DNA of 64,000 nt from Lepisosteus oculatus (taxonomy: Eukaryota > Chordata > Actinopteri > Semionotiformes > Lepisosteidae). The notes beneath the pieces were generated by a model, which worked only from the letters and a program-made list of their open reading frames with translations, was not told the DNA's origin and searched no databases. Positions 50,501 to 60,606 of this stretch are shown in pieces. The translations under genes and the position numbers were made by a program. The stretch is from contig NC_090698.1 of the NCBI RefSeq assembly GCF_040954835.1, forward strand, positions 27,209,501 to 27,273,500, given 5' to 3'. Numbering within the stretch: the stretch's first letter is position 1; each line of letters opens with the position of its first letter.

Positions 50501-53500
50501 ATAATGCAATACACTGAGGGACACACTGGTGCAAATTCTCCCAGAGGAGAAACTAACGATAAGTACTTGAACTTGAACTTGAACTTTATTGCCATATGTA
50601 ACCGGTACTGGTACAATGGAATTCTTACTTACAGAGTGAGAGTGGGATAATGAAGAGCAAGGATGTGATAGCATTTGGCAAAACTATTTCGCCACTATAG
50701 AAACAAAAGTACACCCAGTGTGTTTCTTTTTCTCTTTATTTACTCCATCTACTTACGTCAACAACACCTTATAGAAAACTCCTACACGCAGCATCCTATG
50801 GGATTCCCTTACCTGGTGCTCCATTATAGACTCTTCTTCCATAGCTTTCTGCATAGCCTGCCTCTCCAGCTCATCAAGCTCGTACTCAGAAATGTCCAGG
50901 GACATGACACATTCCCTAGAAGCTGACTTATAATCTTGAGGCTTGCTCTCAGCTTCCGCTGGCTCTAAGTCGCCTGAAGAAAGTTTGACGGGCTTCACAA
51001 TCGAATGACTGAGATCGTGGGCTCCAGGTATTCCCCATTCAAAGGCAGCTCTTTGGGTCTTGCCGTCAGGTTTCTGAGTGTCCTTGGTGCTGCAGGTTTT
51101 CTCTCTGCACAATTCGGGATCATGTTCTTCTTCTGTTGTAACCTGAGAACTGCCCCCAAACACCAGCCGTCTTAAAGCCCCCAGTTTCTCAGCCATACCG
51201 TCCACAAGCTCGGCAGCACTGGGTATGCCAATCAACAGAGAGAGAGCATAACAACATTTGAAAAAACAATAGTCACAAAGTGCAGAACACTCTCGTTGCA
51301 AAGAAAACTTGACTGGCATTTGATTAGAGCTCCTTAATTTCCATCTCAGATCAATCAATGTCAGGAAGACATAAAAACAACAAATCTGGTCTGCTGTTTA
51401 CAAAACAAATTCTGCTACTTCTATATTAAAGATCAAGGGAAGACATGCTGTGAAACAATTCAACTTTTTTAAAATAAGAGGCAAAACATTCATGTTCCAT
51501 TGATCTGTCAGGTCTTGAGATAGAAAAACCTCTTATTTCTTAGGATTTCCTGTGGTAATTCAATTCAATTTCAAATGCCAGCAATTTCAAGAAGCATTCA
51601 CTGTTCATTGCACAGGTGAGTTGTTAGGCAATAATGAGAAAACATCAATGTAAAACTGTTCCATATTCCAAACAAAACACATAGTGCAATAGAGATTTTA
51701 AACCTCACTTCTTTTACCATCAATCACAGCATGTTTGTAAAATCACCATTGAATATCATGTTTGAAAAAATTAAGTGATGTACTGTATATGCAACAGTTT
51801 ATGAAAGTTTCAAACCTTTTCGTGTCACTGATTTTATCAGGAATCTGGCCAGCCAGCTCCTGAATTTCACTGGAGAACTGCATGAGCTTTTCCTTGATAT
51901 CTAGATGCAACTTTATCCCACCTATTAGGAGACACGTAATGAAACATAAGAAAATTAAACATTTTGCATGCTTGAGTCACAAAGTGACTTCTTGACACAG
52001 GGTTCACGAAGAATTATAAGCAAAAGGTGACATACAGAAGTGGAGGCCATGATACCCAAATAGACTACATATTAGTGAGAAAAATTGATAGAGCGAAAGT
52101 CCAAGATGCTAAAGTCCTGCCCTATGAGGCTGTTACCAGAAAACACAGGCTACTGGTGATGGACATCACAAAATTGAAGGAGTGAAGAATAAAGCAGAAA
52201 AAACACCCAGCACGAACAAAAGTGTGGAAACTGAGAGATAACAAAGTAGATTTCAACAGGCTGGTGAGAGAAATGAAAAACAACAAAGAGGAAACAGAGG
52301 AGCCTTCAGTTAAAGAAGAGTGGACTGAGATGAGCCACATCCTAGAAGAGGCTGCTACCAGGGTTTGTGGAAAGACAAGAGGAGGAAAACCGAGGAAAAA
52401 CGAAGAGTGGTGGTGGGATATGGAAGTTCAGGAAACACTGAAGGAAAAGAAAGGAAAAGAAAAAAGCATACAAGGCACTGAAAGATGCCTTGGAGAATTA
52501 CAAGAATATAAGAGACTAAAGAAGGTAGCAAAAGGTAGCAAAAAGAAGTGTAGCAAGAGCAAAGGAAAGAGCCTGGAAAGAATGGTATGAGAAACTTGAA
52601 ACAAAGGAAAGAGAGGACCAAATCTACAAGATTGCTGAACATAGAGCGAGACAGAAAAAATATATTATCCGGGTGGCAGTACTCAAGGATGGAGAAGGCA
52701 GAGTCTTGATTAAAGAAGAACAGATCAAGCAAAGATGGCTGGAGTACTTCAAAAATCTTTTAAATGTAGAAAATGAGAGGGAGAACCTAGTGGAGGCAGA
52801 CGTAGTGTGTGGACCAATCCAAGAAATTTCAGTAAAGGAAGTGACAGAAGCTATCAAAGAGATGAAAGTGGGCAAAGCAACTGGACCATCAGGAATAGCA
52901 CCAGAACACTTTAAGAACCTCGATGAAGAGGGGATTCAGTGGCTGACGAGACTGTTAACCAATATTGCAAAGGAAGAGAGAATTCCAGAAGAATGGACAA
53001 AAAGCAGTATGGTTACCATCTACAAGGAGAAAGGAGACCCAGTGGAGTGTAAAAACTATAGAGGAATAAAACTTCTGGAACATGGATTGAAAATCCTGGA
53101 AAAAATTCTGGACAAGAGACTCAGGAAGATAGTCAGGGTCCACAACTCACAATTTGGATTCTGAGTGGGGAAAAGCACAACAGATGCCATTTTTGTGATG
53201 AGACAGTAACAGGAGAAGACACTAGAGAAAGGGAAAAAGCTGTATGTGGCCTTTCTGGACTTGGAGAAGGCATATGACCATGTGCCCAGAGAGGTGGTGT
53301 ATTGGTGCTTGAGGAAGAAAGGAGTACCAGAAAGCATGGTGAAGTTAGTTCAAGCAACCCATAGAGATGCAACTAAGAAGGTGGTCACACAACGGGGAGA
53401 GACAAAAGTTTGAAATCACAGTTGGAGTACACCAAGGATCAGTACTAAGTCCTTTCCTTTTTATAAACATTGTTGACACACTGACAGAGGAGGTAAGAAC

Positions 53501-56500
53501 AAAAGTGCCTTGGGAACTCATCTTTGCTGATGATGTGGCACTGATGGCAGATTCAGAAGTAGAACTACAGGAGAAAGTGTTCATATGGCAGAGGAGTCTG
53601 GAAAAGGGTGGACTGAAAATGAATGCAGAAAAATCTGAAATAATGGTAATGGAGAGAAGAGGAGATACTATGACCAATGTTGAGGAGACAAATGGAGAAA
53701 AACTGAAGCAGGTTGATGGCTTTAAATACCTTGGATCAAAACTGGTAAAGGGAGGAGAAACACTGGATGCAGTAAAACAAAGAGTGAAAGCTGGATGGAA
53801 TAAGTGGAGAAAAATTACTGGAATAATCTGTGACAGGAAAATTCCTAGAAAGTTAAAGTGCAATATGTACAAGACTGTGATTAGATGGAATTTGAGGTGG
53901 AAGGTAACAGGGGAAGAGGCAGGCCTAGAAAGAGATGGATAGATTGTGTGAGAAAAGATATGGAGGTATGTGAAGTGAGTGAGGAAGATGTCCTCGACAG
54001 AGACAAGTGGAGAAGAGCAACCAAAGCAGCTGACCCCAGGACAGAAAGAAGAAGAAGAAGAGTCACAGACTGACTATGTCAGAATAACTCATATCCCTCC
54101 ATAAAACAGTATTCAAATCCCATTATTTATTGACACTCATTCAGCTTCTGCATTTAAAAAAGACTCAAAATATATGTTAAACATAAAAACACAAAACAAA
54201 CTACAATATGAAACAATGTATACAATTCAGCAGTTACAAGTAAAAAGGACAGCTGGATAAGGAAGCGCTATTAAGCATCTTAATGCATGACATTCCATCT
54301 GGGTGCTATTCACACAGTAAACAGGTTCATCCCAGTTCTAACAAAAAGGCTCTGATTTGTGAGAATGTTTAATTTGGCTCACAAATTTTATAACTGACAT
54401 TGTGTCTTTGCCACTGTTCCTAAATATCTGAAAAACAACAAGATAACATAAAGAGCCGCACAAAACCCAAAGAACCATTTAATGCAACATGAAACTGTAG
54501 GTAATACGAGCTAATCATTTTCATCCCCTTTATTCTAAAGCATGAATATTCATTTTCCACTGATCACTGTTTGTAATGTTTGGCACCTTAGTTCTGAAAA
54601 CAATTCAATAACAAAGGCATCTTCCTACAGTATTTTTCAGCTATTGTTAAAAACGTGTTAAAATGTTTCTGGCAATAAAAATGACCAAATGGATTAATAC
54701 ACTGTTTAAAGATCATAATGTGTAATTACATTGTGGCTTAAAATAAAATGAAAATCATTGAAAATGAATGCCAGTTATTCAGTTACCCACTTCTAGTATA
54801 ATATGGATATAAGCATCTTCACAGCAGTTGAATAAGATGTGTATCATTTTCACCTTAGTCCTTCCATTCCAAATTCATTGCTGGCACCAAAAAAAAACAA
54901 TTTCTAAGAAATAGTTTTTCCAAACTCACAACAGATATCAGCTTCGAAGCTGTTGCAGTTAAAAAATGTCAGTGTGAAACTTAACAATGATTACATAGTA
55001 TGCTTTTTTTCTCGCTGCAATTCAGAGTGACTTTTTTAGACATAATTCTTTCTGTGTTGAAGTTTTAGTCTAGGAGCACATAAGATTGGTTTATATTTTA
55101 GGATTTGCTTAATTAAACTTGGTAAATGAAATATAAAATGACTGTTAATATCTATTATACACTTTATGCTACACTAGGGTTAGGTGTATAGGTGAGGTGT
55201 GGCTCTGGTCAGGATAAGGGTTTTGTTATTAACATATTGTACAATTAGCCTACAGCAGAAGTGTGTTTCATTACATCCAAATCACTGTGAATGCTTTAGT
55301 AATATATTCCATCTATAAATGGCATTAACAACCTCTAATTTAAAGCATTACCAAAGGCTGTGTGCCTTTGTACACAATGTACAATGTAGATTAAGAAGAT
55401 AGAGAGTAATAATATTTGGCATTTTGCATTTTTCTGTTACAGTATTAAGGCTCTATATTACAGAACACTGTTCTTGGAAATAGACCACAATGAGTGAAAC
55501 CCACCGTGGTATTCTAACTTACCAGAATCCATTTTCTCCAGCTTTTTATAGATAATGAGTCCAGCCTGATCACACAAAAATAAATTTTATGTTAACCTCA
55601 TATACTGTACATCTTACAGATATTTGAATAATTTCCTCTTAGTGGCATTCCCATGCATTAAAAGACTTGAACATAAACACGTTGCTCAGATAAAAACATG
55701 AAGCAGTGTTGTTGGTAGTGTTTGTTTCAATCTAGAATCAACAATATTTTTCTATTTTATGTTATTCAAAATTATTATTTTAAGTGTTATTCAATGTAAC
55801 TCCCAACCACTCCTGCTCAGCATTGGGAAGATGAGGACCCAGACGTGCAGTCCTCAAATATGCCCGTCTCTTTGAGTCTGGTGTTGCTGCAAGGTCGCAG
55901 GTCTGGCCCTAGGAGTCATTGCTGTGTCCAGCCGTGTGCCGCTACATGAGAAACATTGGCCCCAGTTGACTAAAAGCTTGGCTCAGTCTCAAACGTGGCC
56001 CACAGGGGCCACAGAGTTCAATCAGCACTCTACACAAGACTGAACATTTTATGCCAGTTCATCTAGGTGCCATTCTTTGTCATTAATTAATTTCACATGT
56101 AATAAAACAAAATGGGGCATCATTGGAAAGGGATGAATACTTTCGCAAGGCACCACATAAAGGGATTTCAATCACAACTAAAAGAAATGGATGGATATAA
56201 TCTTCTCCAGATCTGTGTTTTATCAAGTCAGATCAGAAAAGAGAACAGTAAAGATGCCAGACTGCATAAACTCACATAGGCATCGGTTGCTGCATATTTC
56301 TTCTGGTCCTCGGCTAGAATAAAGTCATCCCACCTGCTGCAGCGAACTGACTTATCTTTCAGAAGCTGCTTTTGGAACAGGTGCTTCACAAGGCTGTCCA
56401 GACTCCACTTTTCCAGACATCTGAGCTGCACCAAGTAACATATCAAAATAAAAAAAAACATTGTAGCCCTTTAACCAAAGGCAGGTCAGGATTTGTGAAA

Positions 56501-59500
56501 ACTGCCATTTCAACTAACAATTTGTTATCCTTGTTATTGTTATTGGACACAAAATATACAGTATAGTAGATTTACAGTAGGAAAGTAACTTAGAGCATCC
56601 TTCCAAAGAAGAAATACGTTTATTTGTTTCATTTAATGTAATTCAAACAGTTTTACTTAGATTGTAAAAACAGAAATCCTGCAGTCCTTAAACTGCATCT
56701 TATAATGCAATGGAGTGTTTTTGCTAAAGAAGCTCCAGCAGACAAATTGAAGGAAAATACAGGGTTCTCTTAAAATAAAACAATAAAATTATTTACACCC
56801 ACCCACTATTGAAAATAACTCCAGGGACAAAGGTAAGGTAACAAAGTCTCAAACCTGTAGACTTTTACAGATTATTGATAAAAATACCAAATTCAAACCA
56901 AAAAAAAATTATAAATGCACACCTACTTTTTTGTTAGCTAAATCTCCAAGTTCCACAGTGCTCTTCATTTTGATGTCAAAGTCACTCATTAGTTTCCACA
57001 TGTCTCCATCTATTCCAACCCCTACTTTTCTGATAGTTTCATCTTGGAGCAACCTCTTCAGGCCAGCAGGAAATCCTGAAAAGTGCTGGCATGTTAATAC
57101 TCAGCTTATGACATGAAGTCATGAAGACATCCAGTATACTACAAACATGGCAGTTCTAACATGAGAATCAAATCTATGGGTAGATCACAAAAACTTGACG
57201 TTTGGGCAACCAAAAGAATTCTATGGAAAGTTTCTTTTAAAATTCTGACAACAACATAAGTAACAATTGTAGCACAGTGGCATAATAAGTGTCATAATTT
57301 AACATCTTAAATAATCCTTTACTTAAATAAAGGAGTTTTGCTCATATACATTGAGTGTAGCGATAACTCAGGGGGCTAAACCATTTTATCAAAAGCAGAA
57401 AAGCTTACAGGAGCACCTTAAACTTTCTAAAAACTGATTTAGTTTTTTCACACCATGATGTAATGCAGGACAAGAGGTAAACATTTGAGGACAACCTGAT
57501 CCCCTAAAAAATGTACATTCAGACAAGTTTCTGCTCTAGCAACAATAATTTACATACAGCACAGCCTGAAAACTGTTTCCCACTAACTAGTTCAATGAAT
57601 TCAGACAGATACAATGTTGCTTGCTGAACAAACTTGGCGTGTACAAACAAATAGCGCCCTAAATTACTGTACCAACCTGCCATAGAAGAAATGTGAAAAA
57701 GGTAGCACTTGTCCTCTGATGGACACAGCTGAACCATGGCCACTTTCTTCATTTTCCCCTTGATGAAGCTTGGTGGCCATTCTATATCAAACCCTACAGC
57801 TGATCCTGGGGTGAGGCCGGTTCTGAATCACAACAAAGGCAAATCAACCAGATGCACCAAAGTAACAATTTTCAAAAGGCAACAAAGCCCTTAGGCAGTT
57901 TTCGCAAGGAATCGGAGTAAACGCACACACTGAAAACTGGACACCCCCGCCACAATAAGAGATCTTCAAGTTTTCGCATTTAGCAATGTGTTGCCTAAAT
58001 TTGTCTCAATTAAAAGAGAATAAAATATTGCAAGTGTACCTCAAATCCTCGGACAAAAAAGAGCAGTCGTGGGATTCATAACTGTAAACCACAGAACCAG
58101 GGAATTCTAGATAAGGAAGATGATCTTCCAAAACATTCTTCTTGTGAAATCTTGACAGCTCCTGGAAAATTCAGGAGAAAGAGAAATGCATGACACTTTT
58201 TTTTAAAGGAACAAGTCCAAGTTCATTCCACACTGAACAGTAGAAAGAAAGAAAAAAGGGAATTTCAATAGCCCACCCTAACTAGACAGCCGGTCACCAA
58301 GAACATCTGTGTGAGTAGACATTCAAATGAAACTCAACAAAACAGAGTTTTGGCACAAGCAAAATTATACAAACACCTAATACAAACACAGAGAACTTGG
58401 AGTCTGAGTAGTAAAAATACAGATCATTGACTTTCTAGCAAATGTATTCTTTGCAACATTTCATGACAAGTCAGAAAGCCTCAAAGATCAATCTAATATT
58501 TTATTCAAACAATATTACAGTCTGTTCATTTGGATAGGCCCAGATTTAAAATGGTAGCTTAGATCTAGGTTTCAGAAGATACAAAGGATCCACTTCAAAC
58601 TACGCCAATTGCCAATCAAATTGCTCAAGGGCCACTGAAAATAGAAAATAGACAAGAGTAGTGGCGTTAACCCCAGTGTCCTGGCAAAAATTCCTCCTGT
58701 ACCAATCATGACCTCCTTGGCTTTGTTACTATGTTCTCCTCCCCACTAATAGTTGATGTGTGGTGAGTGTTTTTGTGCACTATGCCTGCCATTGCATCAT
58801 CCAGGGGGGGAATACAGATTTGTGGTGGTGGAGGGGAGTCACCATTACCTGTAAAGCACTTTGAATGGAGAGGCCAGAAAAGCACTGTGTAAAGTTTATT
58901 TATAAACATTTTGTAACAAAAGTGAATTACTTTTATCCTAGCTTTTGACACAGAAAACCACTATCTTCCCCACTTTAAAAACATCAGTCCTCACAAACCA
59001 GAATTAATTAAGAATTAATACTAATCATAGTATACACTCAATGCAAGCAAAATAGCACCTTAACATCTTGTAGCAGTGTTATTTGGGAACAAGTCAAAGC
59101 AGAGAGACATTCATTTATTATGAGTCTCCTCTGCAGCTGTCATGCCAAACAAAAATGTGCAGAGACTAATTTATACAGTGTATTTAAAATCGTTCAAGTC
59201 TCAAAGTGAATGAACAAAAATCAATATGCTTGTTATGTTTGTGAACATAAACAAACACTGACAACTGAGGACACTGACAAAAAAAAAATTATTCTTTTCA
59301 AAGAGGGTAATGAAGTTTCAGTTTTACTCTACATGGTTTACTACTAAAAGTGCACGCTGAGCATCAATTGGAACTTACCACTCTTTTATGAGTGAAATTC
59401 ACCAATTTAGATTGCCACCTGAGGCTTTCAATTGTTCATTTACAACAGCATCAGTGTTTTATTTAAAAAATCAGTTCCAACAAGATGGCATTATCTCAAA

Positions 59501-60606
59501 GTCTCTAGTTCAAGAGGATCCTAAAAATAAGAAACTCATAAGCTAAAACTGATGTGCCACTTCTTCTGAAATCCTCAAACTACACTGAGAAACTGGGTTT
59601 TCCCCAAAATAAAATAATGGAAGAAACAGCTTCAAAAGATATTTGAGATGGCATTAATATAATTTGCTACTTATACTGTATTTAATATATTTTAATATTA
59701 AAAAGTGACATTGCCAATCTGGAGGCACTCCAAAGAAGAGAGTCCTTATACATTCCCAGGCTCAAAGAAATGCCCTACATTGACAGAATGGAAACTTTTT
59801 TAGTCTTAAAGAAAGAAGACTATAAGGGGATCTGAATCCAGTATTCAAATTCTCAAAACCAGTGACAAAGTGAACCCACAGGACGCCTTCAGAATCAGTA
59901 GTGAAACATGAACCAGGAGGCACATTTGGAAACTCCAGGGAAGTGTGTTTAAAACAGACAAGAACTGAGAAAGCACATTTTAGCACAAAGTGTGGAATTT
60001 AACCAGTCATGTTCACCGATTCTGAATACCCTGTTTGTTTTAGAAACAACTGGATGAAAACTTGGATTGATTAGTTATTAAAAATTCAGTGAGCTAGACG
60101 GGTCACAATAAAAAATACCTTCCTCCTCATAGTAACGGCTCTCTATTCCTTTTGAATACAAATTATTTGTTCTTTCACTTACAGTAGCTGGAAAAGAACT
60201 GAATAAACAAGTGTGCATTGACCGTTGGCTCTGCGTGTATTGAGAATCGAGGTCAGTTTTATTTGAATACGACCTCTACTGAAGCAGATGCATACATAAT
60301 CATAACCAAATTAGTATAAACGGCCATAATATAATCTAGACACGCCCAAGTCTAATAATTGTACTACATATCGAATGATAAGCAACATTTTTTTTTCTTT
60401 GCTGTTGCAGAAAACTATACATATTAATTTACTAGTGGTAGACTTGACACCGTCATCTCCTCAAAGCTATTTCAAGTTACAGGTACAACAACAACTGATG
60501 CGCGGGATCCTTAACATGGACTAAACACACACGTGAGTCTTTTTACCTTGGTTTGCTCACTGCTTTTATCGTTCGACATCCATCCAGGCAGTTTTCTGTC
60601 CGCCAT
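11504..60606 (-). CDS. WRN: Werner syndrome RecQ helicase/exonuclease, complete gene in 36 coding exons
   Basis: WRN is a nuclear 3'-5' DNA helicase and 3'-5' exonuclease acting in replication-fork repair, recombination and telomere upkeep. Coding exons in transcript order: 60606-60547, 58161-58040, 57822-57677, 57075-56927, 56425-56276, 55565-55523, 51921-51816, 51218-50813, 50327-50253, 50037-49896, 49005-48930, 46323-46256, 43705-43597, 42353-42285, 41087-41005, 38955-38849, 38336-38149, 37497-37323, 37038-36857, 36541-36440, 35482-35390, 35120-34979, 34056-33886, 30887-30804, 30122-30066, 29924-29851, 29527-29437, 28143-28031, 26814-26700, 26392-26264, 25701-25539, 24169-23988, 21520-21464, 21190-21074, 20152-19994, 11620-11504. 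All have AG/GT borders and agreeing phases, and they total 4422 nt (1473 residues plus stop). The start is the ATG in 'gcggccatggcgg', opening '[16 protein letters not shown]'. All catalytic motifs are intact, so the gene looks functional. Exons 25 and 33-35 rest on splice signals and phase more than on similarity; a missed small exon is possible there. Confidence 0.93.
15282..15795 (-). repeat. tRNA-derived SINE, reverse orientation, enlarged by a minisatellite
   Basis: The reverse strand reads as the SINE seen at 97-427. The tail is 'ttttctaactgctgtttcca' at the left, 'ccagaagccagttaacctat' lies in the middle and the head 'gcaatgctaaccactgcaac' is at the right. The part of the element normally carrying a short CA/GT-rich tract is replaced by the 15380-15590 tandem array, so this copy is about 510 bp instead of about 340. 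Confidence 0.75.
15380..15590. repeat. Minisatellite of about 19-bp units within a SINE
   Basis: About eleven tandem units of the type 'cacggagcgcacactgagt' with small variants ('caccgagcgcacacagcgt', 'cacggagtgaacacagaat'). The array is flanked by SINE sequence on both sides, showing it expanded inside the element after insertion. Reverse-strand open frame through it is a by-product. Confidence 0.85.
18066..18302 (-). repeat. tRNA-derived SINE, reverse orientation, internally shortened
   Basis: Recognisable parts are 'aagcaatgggcacaaagcag', a CA-rich tract ('cacacacacagacacagaca'), 'accccaggtccacaattgaa' (reverse of the B-box region) and 'atgctaaccactgctccact' (reverse of the head). The middle of the element is deleted. 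Confidence 0.75.
19401..19746 (+). repeat. tRNA-derived SINE, near full length
   Basis: Begins 'ggcaataatggggcagtggt', carries 'ggttcaattctagacctggg' (B box), 'acaaaagacatgctgggagg' and 'ttaattggcttctggaaaaa', and ends 'ataaaacagttagaaaatgg'. It is the best-preserved copy of the family in the window and lies just 3' of WRN exon 35, in the opposite orientation to the gene. Confidence 0.8.
20247..20764 (-). repeat. 5S-rRNA-derived SINE, full length
   Basis: On the minus strand the head (20764 to about 20650) contains 'gcctggtcagtgcttggatg' followed by 'agagacctcc', the internal promoter region of 5S rRNA, preceded by 'gaagctcagcaggtgtgagc'. The body reads 'ctgactctctgtggtcatta' and 'aacaccaccaatgtgcagcc' in reverse. 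The tail is 'taaagcgctttaagtggagt' followed by an (ATT)n run at 20247-20286. This matches the SINE3 type of fishes. Partial copies lie at 44205-44340 and 58661-58895. Confidence 0.85.
22205..22352 (+). repeat. Partial tRNA-derived SINE (3' half)
   Basis: Contains 'gtgcgtgccctgcagtggcc' and 'cgtatcctgccttgctagct', the 3' half of the SINE family seen at 19401-19746, then degrades into a GATA-like run ('atagatagataaatagg'). Confidence 0.6.
23583..23640 (+). repeat. Old interspersed-repeat fragment
   Basis: The stretch 'tcttcaaccctggcctggag' is a good match to the 'aaccctggtcctggag' motif of the family noted at 10684-10745. Confidence 0.5.
25104..25260 (+). repeat. Interspersed-repeat fragment
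   Basis: Contains 'cataagaatggttacaaatg' and 'caacaacgtggctgggtggc' then 'ttgtttcacactttcacgcc', the layout of a common fish repeat ('cataagaaagtttacaaacg', 'acgtggctgggtagcttgtt'). It lies in the intron before WRN exon 31's 3' neighbour, in antisense orientation to the gene. Confidence 0.5.
26264..30122 (-). other. WRN: WRN exons 25-30: linker and HRDC domain
   Basis: Exons 25-27 (30122-30066, 29924-29851, 29527-29437) encode a serine/proline-rich linker poorly conserved in sequence. Exon 25 could also start at an upstream 'TTGCAG' (30132), but only the 'CATCAG' acceptor keeps the frame. Exons 28 and 29 (28143-28031, 26814-26700) encode the HRDC helical bundle, residues about 1091-1166: '[14 protein letters not shown]', '[20 protein letters not shown]' and '[20 protein letters not shown]'. 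Exon 30 (26392-26264) gives a variable segment ending '[14 protein letters not shown]'. HRDC in WRN aids damage-site recruitment; this is family knowledge. Confidence 0.87.
27205..27525 (+). repeat. Two direct copies of the 'fold-back' repeat unit
   Basis: Two diverged copies of the unit that forms the arms of the inverted repeat at 49379-49713, here in the same orientation: 27205-27300 and about 27414-27520. Both carry 'aagtaaaggtttattcca' or a variant, then an A/G-rich run and 'ggctgtggagccttcttcag' or a variant. The second also keeps the extension 'agctgcatcagcatgcgtag', present just outside the right arm at 49.7 kb. They lie in WRN intron 28. Confidence 0.8.
30804..36541 (-). other. WRN: WRN exons 20-24: zinc-binding and winged-helix RQC region
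   Basis: Exons 36541-36440, 35482-35390, 35120-34979, 34056-33886 and 30887-30804. Four cysteines make the zinc site: Cys850 in 'NSCKCRRKL' (Cys848 is extra) and Cys877, Cys878 and Cys881 in 'KCCDNC'. The winged helix holds '[14 protein letters not shown]', '[18 protein letters not shown]' and '[15 protein letters not shown]'. The beta-wing '[19 protein letters not shown]' keeps the phenylalanine that corresponds to the strand-separating aromatic residue of human WRN. Exon 24 then runs into a low-complexity linker. Confidence 0.92.
40149..40530. repeat. Two partial tRNA-derived SINE copies in opposite orientations
   Basis: 40149-40420 is a plus-oriented copy from the head ('catggtggagcagcggttag') to 'ggtatcctgcctcggacctg', where it stops short of the tail. 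40468-40530 reads as a reverse-oriented tail ('ccatccattttcaaactgct'). The join may be a nested insertion or an inversion. Confidence 0.65.
42828..42885. repeat. 16-bp hairpin
   Basis: Arms 42828-42843 and 42870-42885 pair with one mismatch around a 26-base loop. It lies at the edge of a pyrimidine-rich stretch (42900-43350) with no gene support, within WRN intron 13. It may be the end of an unrecognised mobile element. Confidence 0.6.
44205..44340 (+). repeat. 5S-type SINE, 3' end only
   Basis: Reads 'catcatccaggtggatgctg', 'cacattggtggtggtggagg' and 'cctgtaaagcgctttgagtg', then 'aaaagcgctatataagtata' and an ATT-rich tail. This is the 3' part of the element seen complete at 20247-20764. Confidence 0.85.
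44349..44645 (+). repeat. tRNA-derived SINE, second family
   Basis: The head has a tRNA A box ('gtggctaaggatctgcgcct') and B box ('ggttcaaatcc'). The body has 'gagcaaggcccttaacccca' and the tail ends in 'ctaataaagaaac'. It has inserted at the AT-rich tail of the neighbouring 5S-type SINE. Its first 17 bases ('gaggtggctctgtggct') are duplicated at the 5' end. Open frames on both strands here are repeat-derived. Confidence 0.85.
45241..45266. repeat. Perfect 11-bp hairpin
   Basis: Arms 45241-45251 and 45256-45266 are perfectly complementary with a four-base 'gcca' loop. It lies within WRN intron 12. No gene, tRNA or terminator context is visible around it. Confidence 0.7.
48185..48350 (+). repeat. 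DNA-transposon-like remnant
   Basis: Contains 'ttttcactttgacattataa', 'acacaataaagttggaaaag' and 'aaggggtgtgaatatttttg', the type of 3' end shared by many fish repeats. A related end ('gggatgaatactttcgcaag') lies at 56070-56156. Family unresolved. Confidence 0.45.
49379..49713. repeat. Nearly perfect 149-bp inverted repeat (fold-back element)
   Basis: Arms 49379-49527 and 49565-49713 are reverse complements with one observed mismatch (a G/A at about 49507/49585), around a 37-base spacer. Each arm reads outward to inward: 'tgcaaaggaacaagtaatag', an A/G-rich run, 'acaacgtttcggccgtggag', 'ccttcttcaggtgtgagaga' and 'aaaggttgggagggagg'. This explains why the two strands give open frames that share their first 32 residues. 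The unit also occurs as two direct copies at 27205-27525, so it belongs to a dispersed family. It lies in WRN intron 10. The parent element is not identified. Confidence 0.95.
49896..51921 (-). other. WRN: WRN exons 7-10: acidic linker between exonuclease and helicase
   Basis: Exons 51921-51816, 51218-50813, 50327-50253 and 50037-49896. Exon 7 encodes the helix '[20 protein letters not shown]', equivalent to the human segment after the exonuclease. Exon 8 (406 nt) is mostly disordered, with a conserved '[19 protein letters not shown]'. Exon 9 (25 residues, '[17 protein letters not shown]') is the counterpart of the acidic repeat that is present twice in human WRN; here I find one copy. Exon 10 ends in glutamate runs ('[17 protein letters not shown]'). 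The acidic repeat region in human contacts RPA; that is family knowledge, not visible here. Confidence 0.88.
50565..50650 (+). repeat. Interspersed-repeat tail
   Basis: 'cttgaacttgaacttgaact' followed by 'ttattgccatatgtaaccgg' and 'tacaatggaattcttactta' resembles the 3' end of a common fish retroposon. It lies in WRN intron 8. Confidence 0.45.
52000..54080 (+). mobile_element. 5'-truncated non-LTR retrotransposon
   Basis: An element of about 2.1 kb in WRN intron 6, antisense to WRN. From 52027 the translation gives the end of an APE-type endonuclease ('[10 protein letters not shown]', 'KHRLLVMDI'). The reverse transcriptase then has '[15 protein letters not shown]', '[19 protein letters not shown]', 'FLDLEKAYD' (motif A), '[13 protein letters not shown]' (motif B) and '[10 protein letters not shown]' (motif C). 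Stops interrupt the frame at 53162 and again near 53200 and 53413, and there are frame changes, so it is dead. It ends in a GAAGAAGAAG run at about 54047-54060. The trinucleotide tail and the NYRG-type motif suggest an RTE-like or related clade, which I cannot confirm. Confidence 0.88.
52673..53942 (+). pseudogene. Broken reverse transcriptase of the non-LTR element
   Basis: Open pieces at 52673-53164 and 53367-53942 carry the N-terminal fingers/palm and the motif B to thumb region. The joining piece, with 'FLDLEKAYD', lies at 53165-53366 in the same element but is interrupted. The active-site 'FADD' aspartates are intact. The damage is substitution stops and at least one frame break; no full-length product can be made. 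Confidence 0.85.
55523..58161 (-). other. WRN: WRN exons 2-6: DnaQ-like 3'-5' exonuclease domain
   Basis: Exons 58161-58040, 57822-57677, 57075-56927, 56425-56276 and 55565-55523 encode residues about 21-224. The domain opens with '[19 protein letters not shown]' and carries the DEDDy catalytic set: Asp73 and Glu75 in 'VGFDIEWPP', Asp134 in '[11 protein letters not shown]', and Tyr203 and Asp207 in '[11 protein letters not shown]'. These match human Asp82, Glu84, Asp143, Tyr212 and Asp216. The '[10 protein letters not shown]' strand and '[20 protein letters not shown]' helix are also conserved. No residue needed for the two-metal mechanism is missing, so exonuclease activity is expected. Confidence 0.93.
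56070..56156 (+). repeat. DNA-transposon-like remnant, 3' end
   Basis: 'gggatgaatactttcgcaag' followed by 'gcaccac' is a typical end of a fish non-autonomous DNA element. The GC-richer 55800-56060 just upstream may belong to the same element. It lies in WRN intron 5, between exons 5 and 6. Confidence 0.4.
58661..58895 (+). repeat. 5S-type SINE, 3' half
   Basis: Reads 'taaccccagtgtcctggcaa', 'gttgatgtgtggtgagtgtt', 'tgcatcatccaggggggg' and 'cctgtaaagcactttgaatg'. It is the 3' half of the element complete at 20247-20764 and sits in WRN intron 1. Confidence 0.85.
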
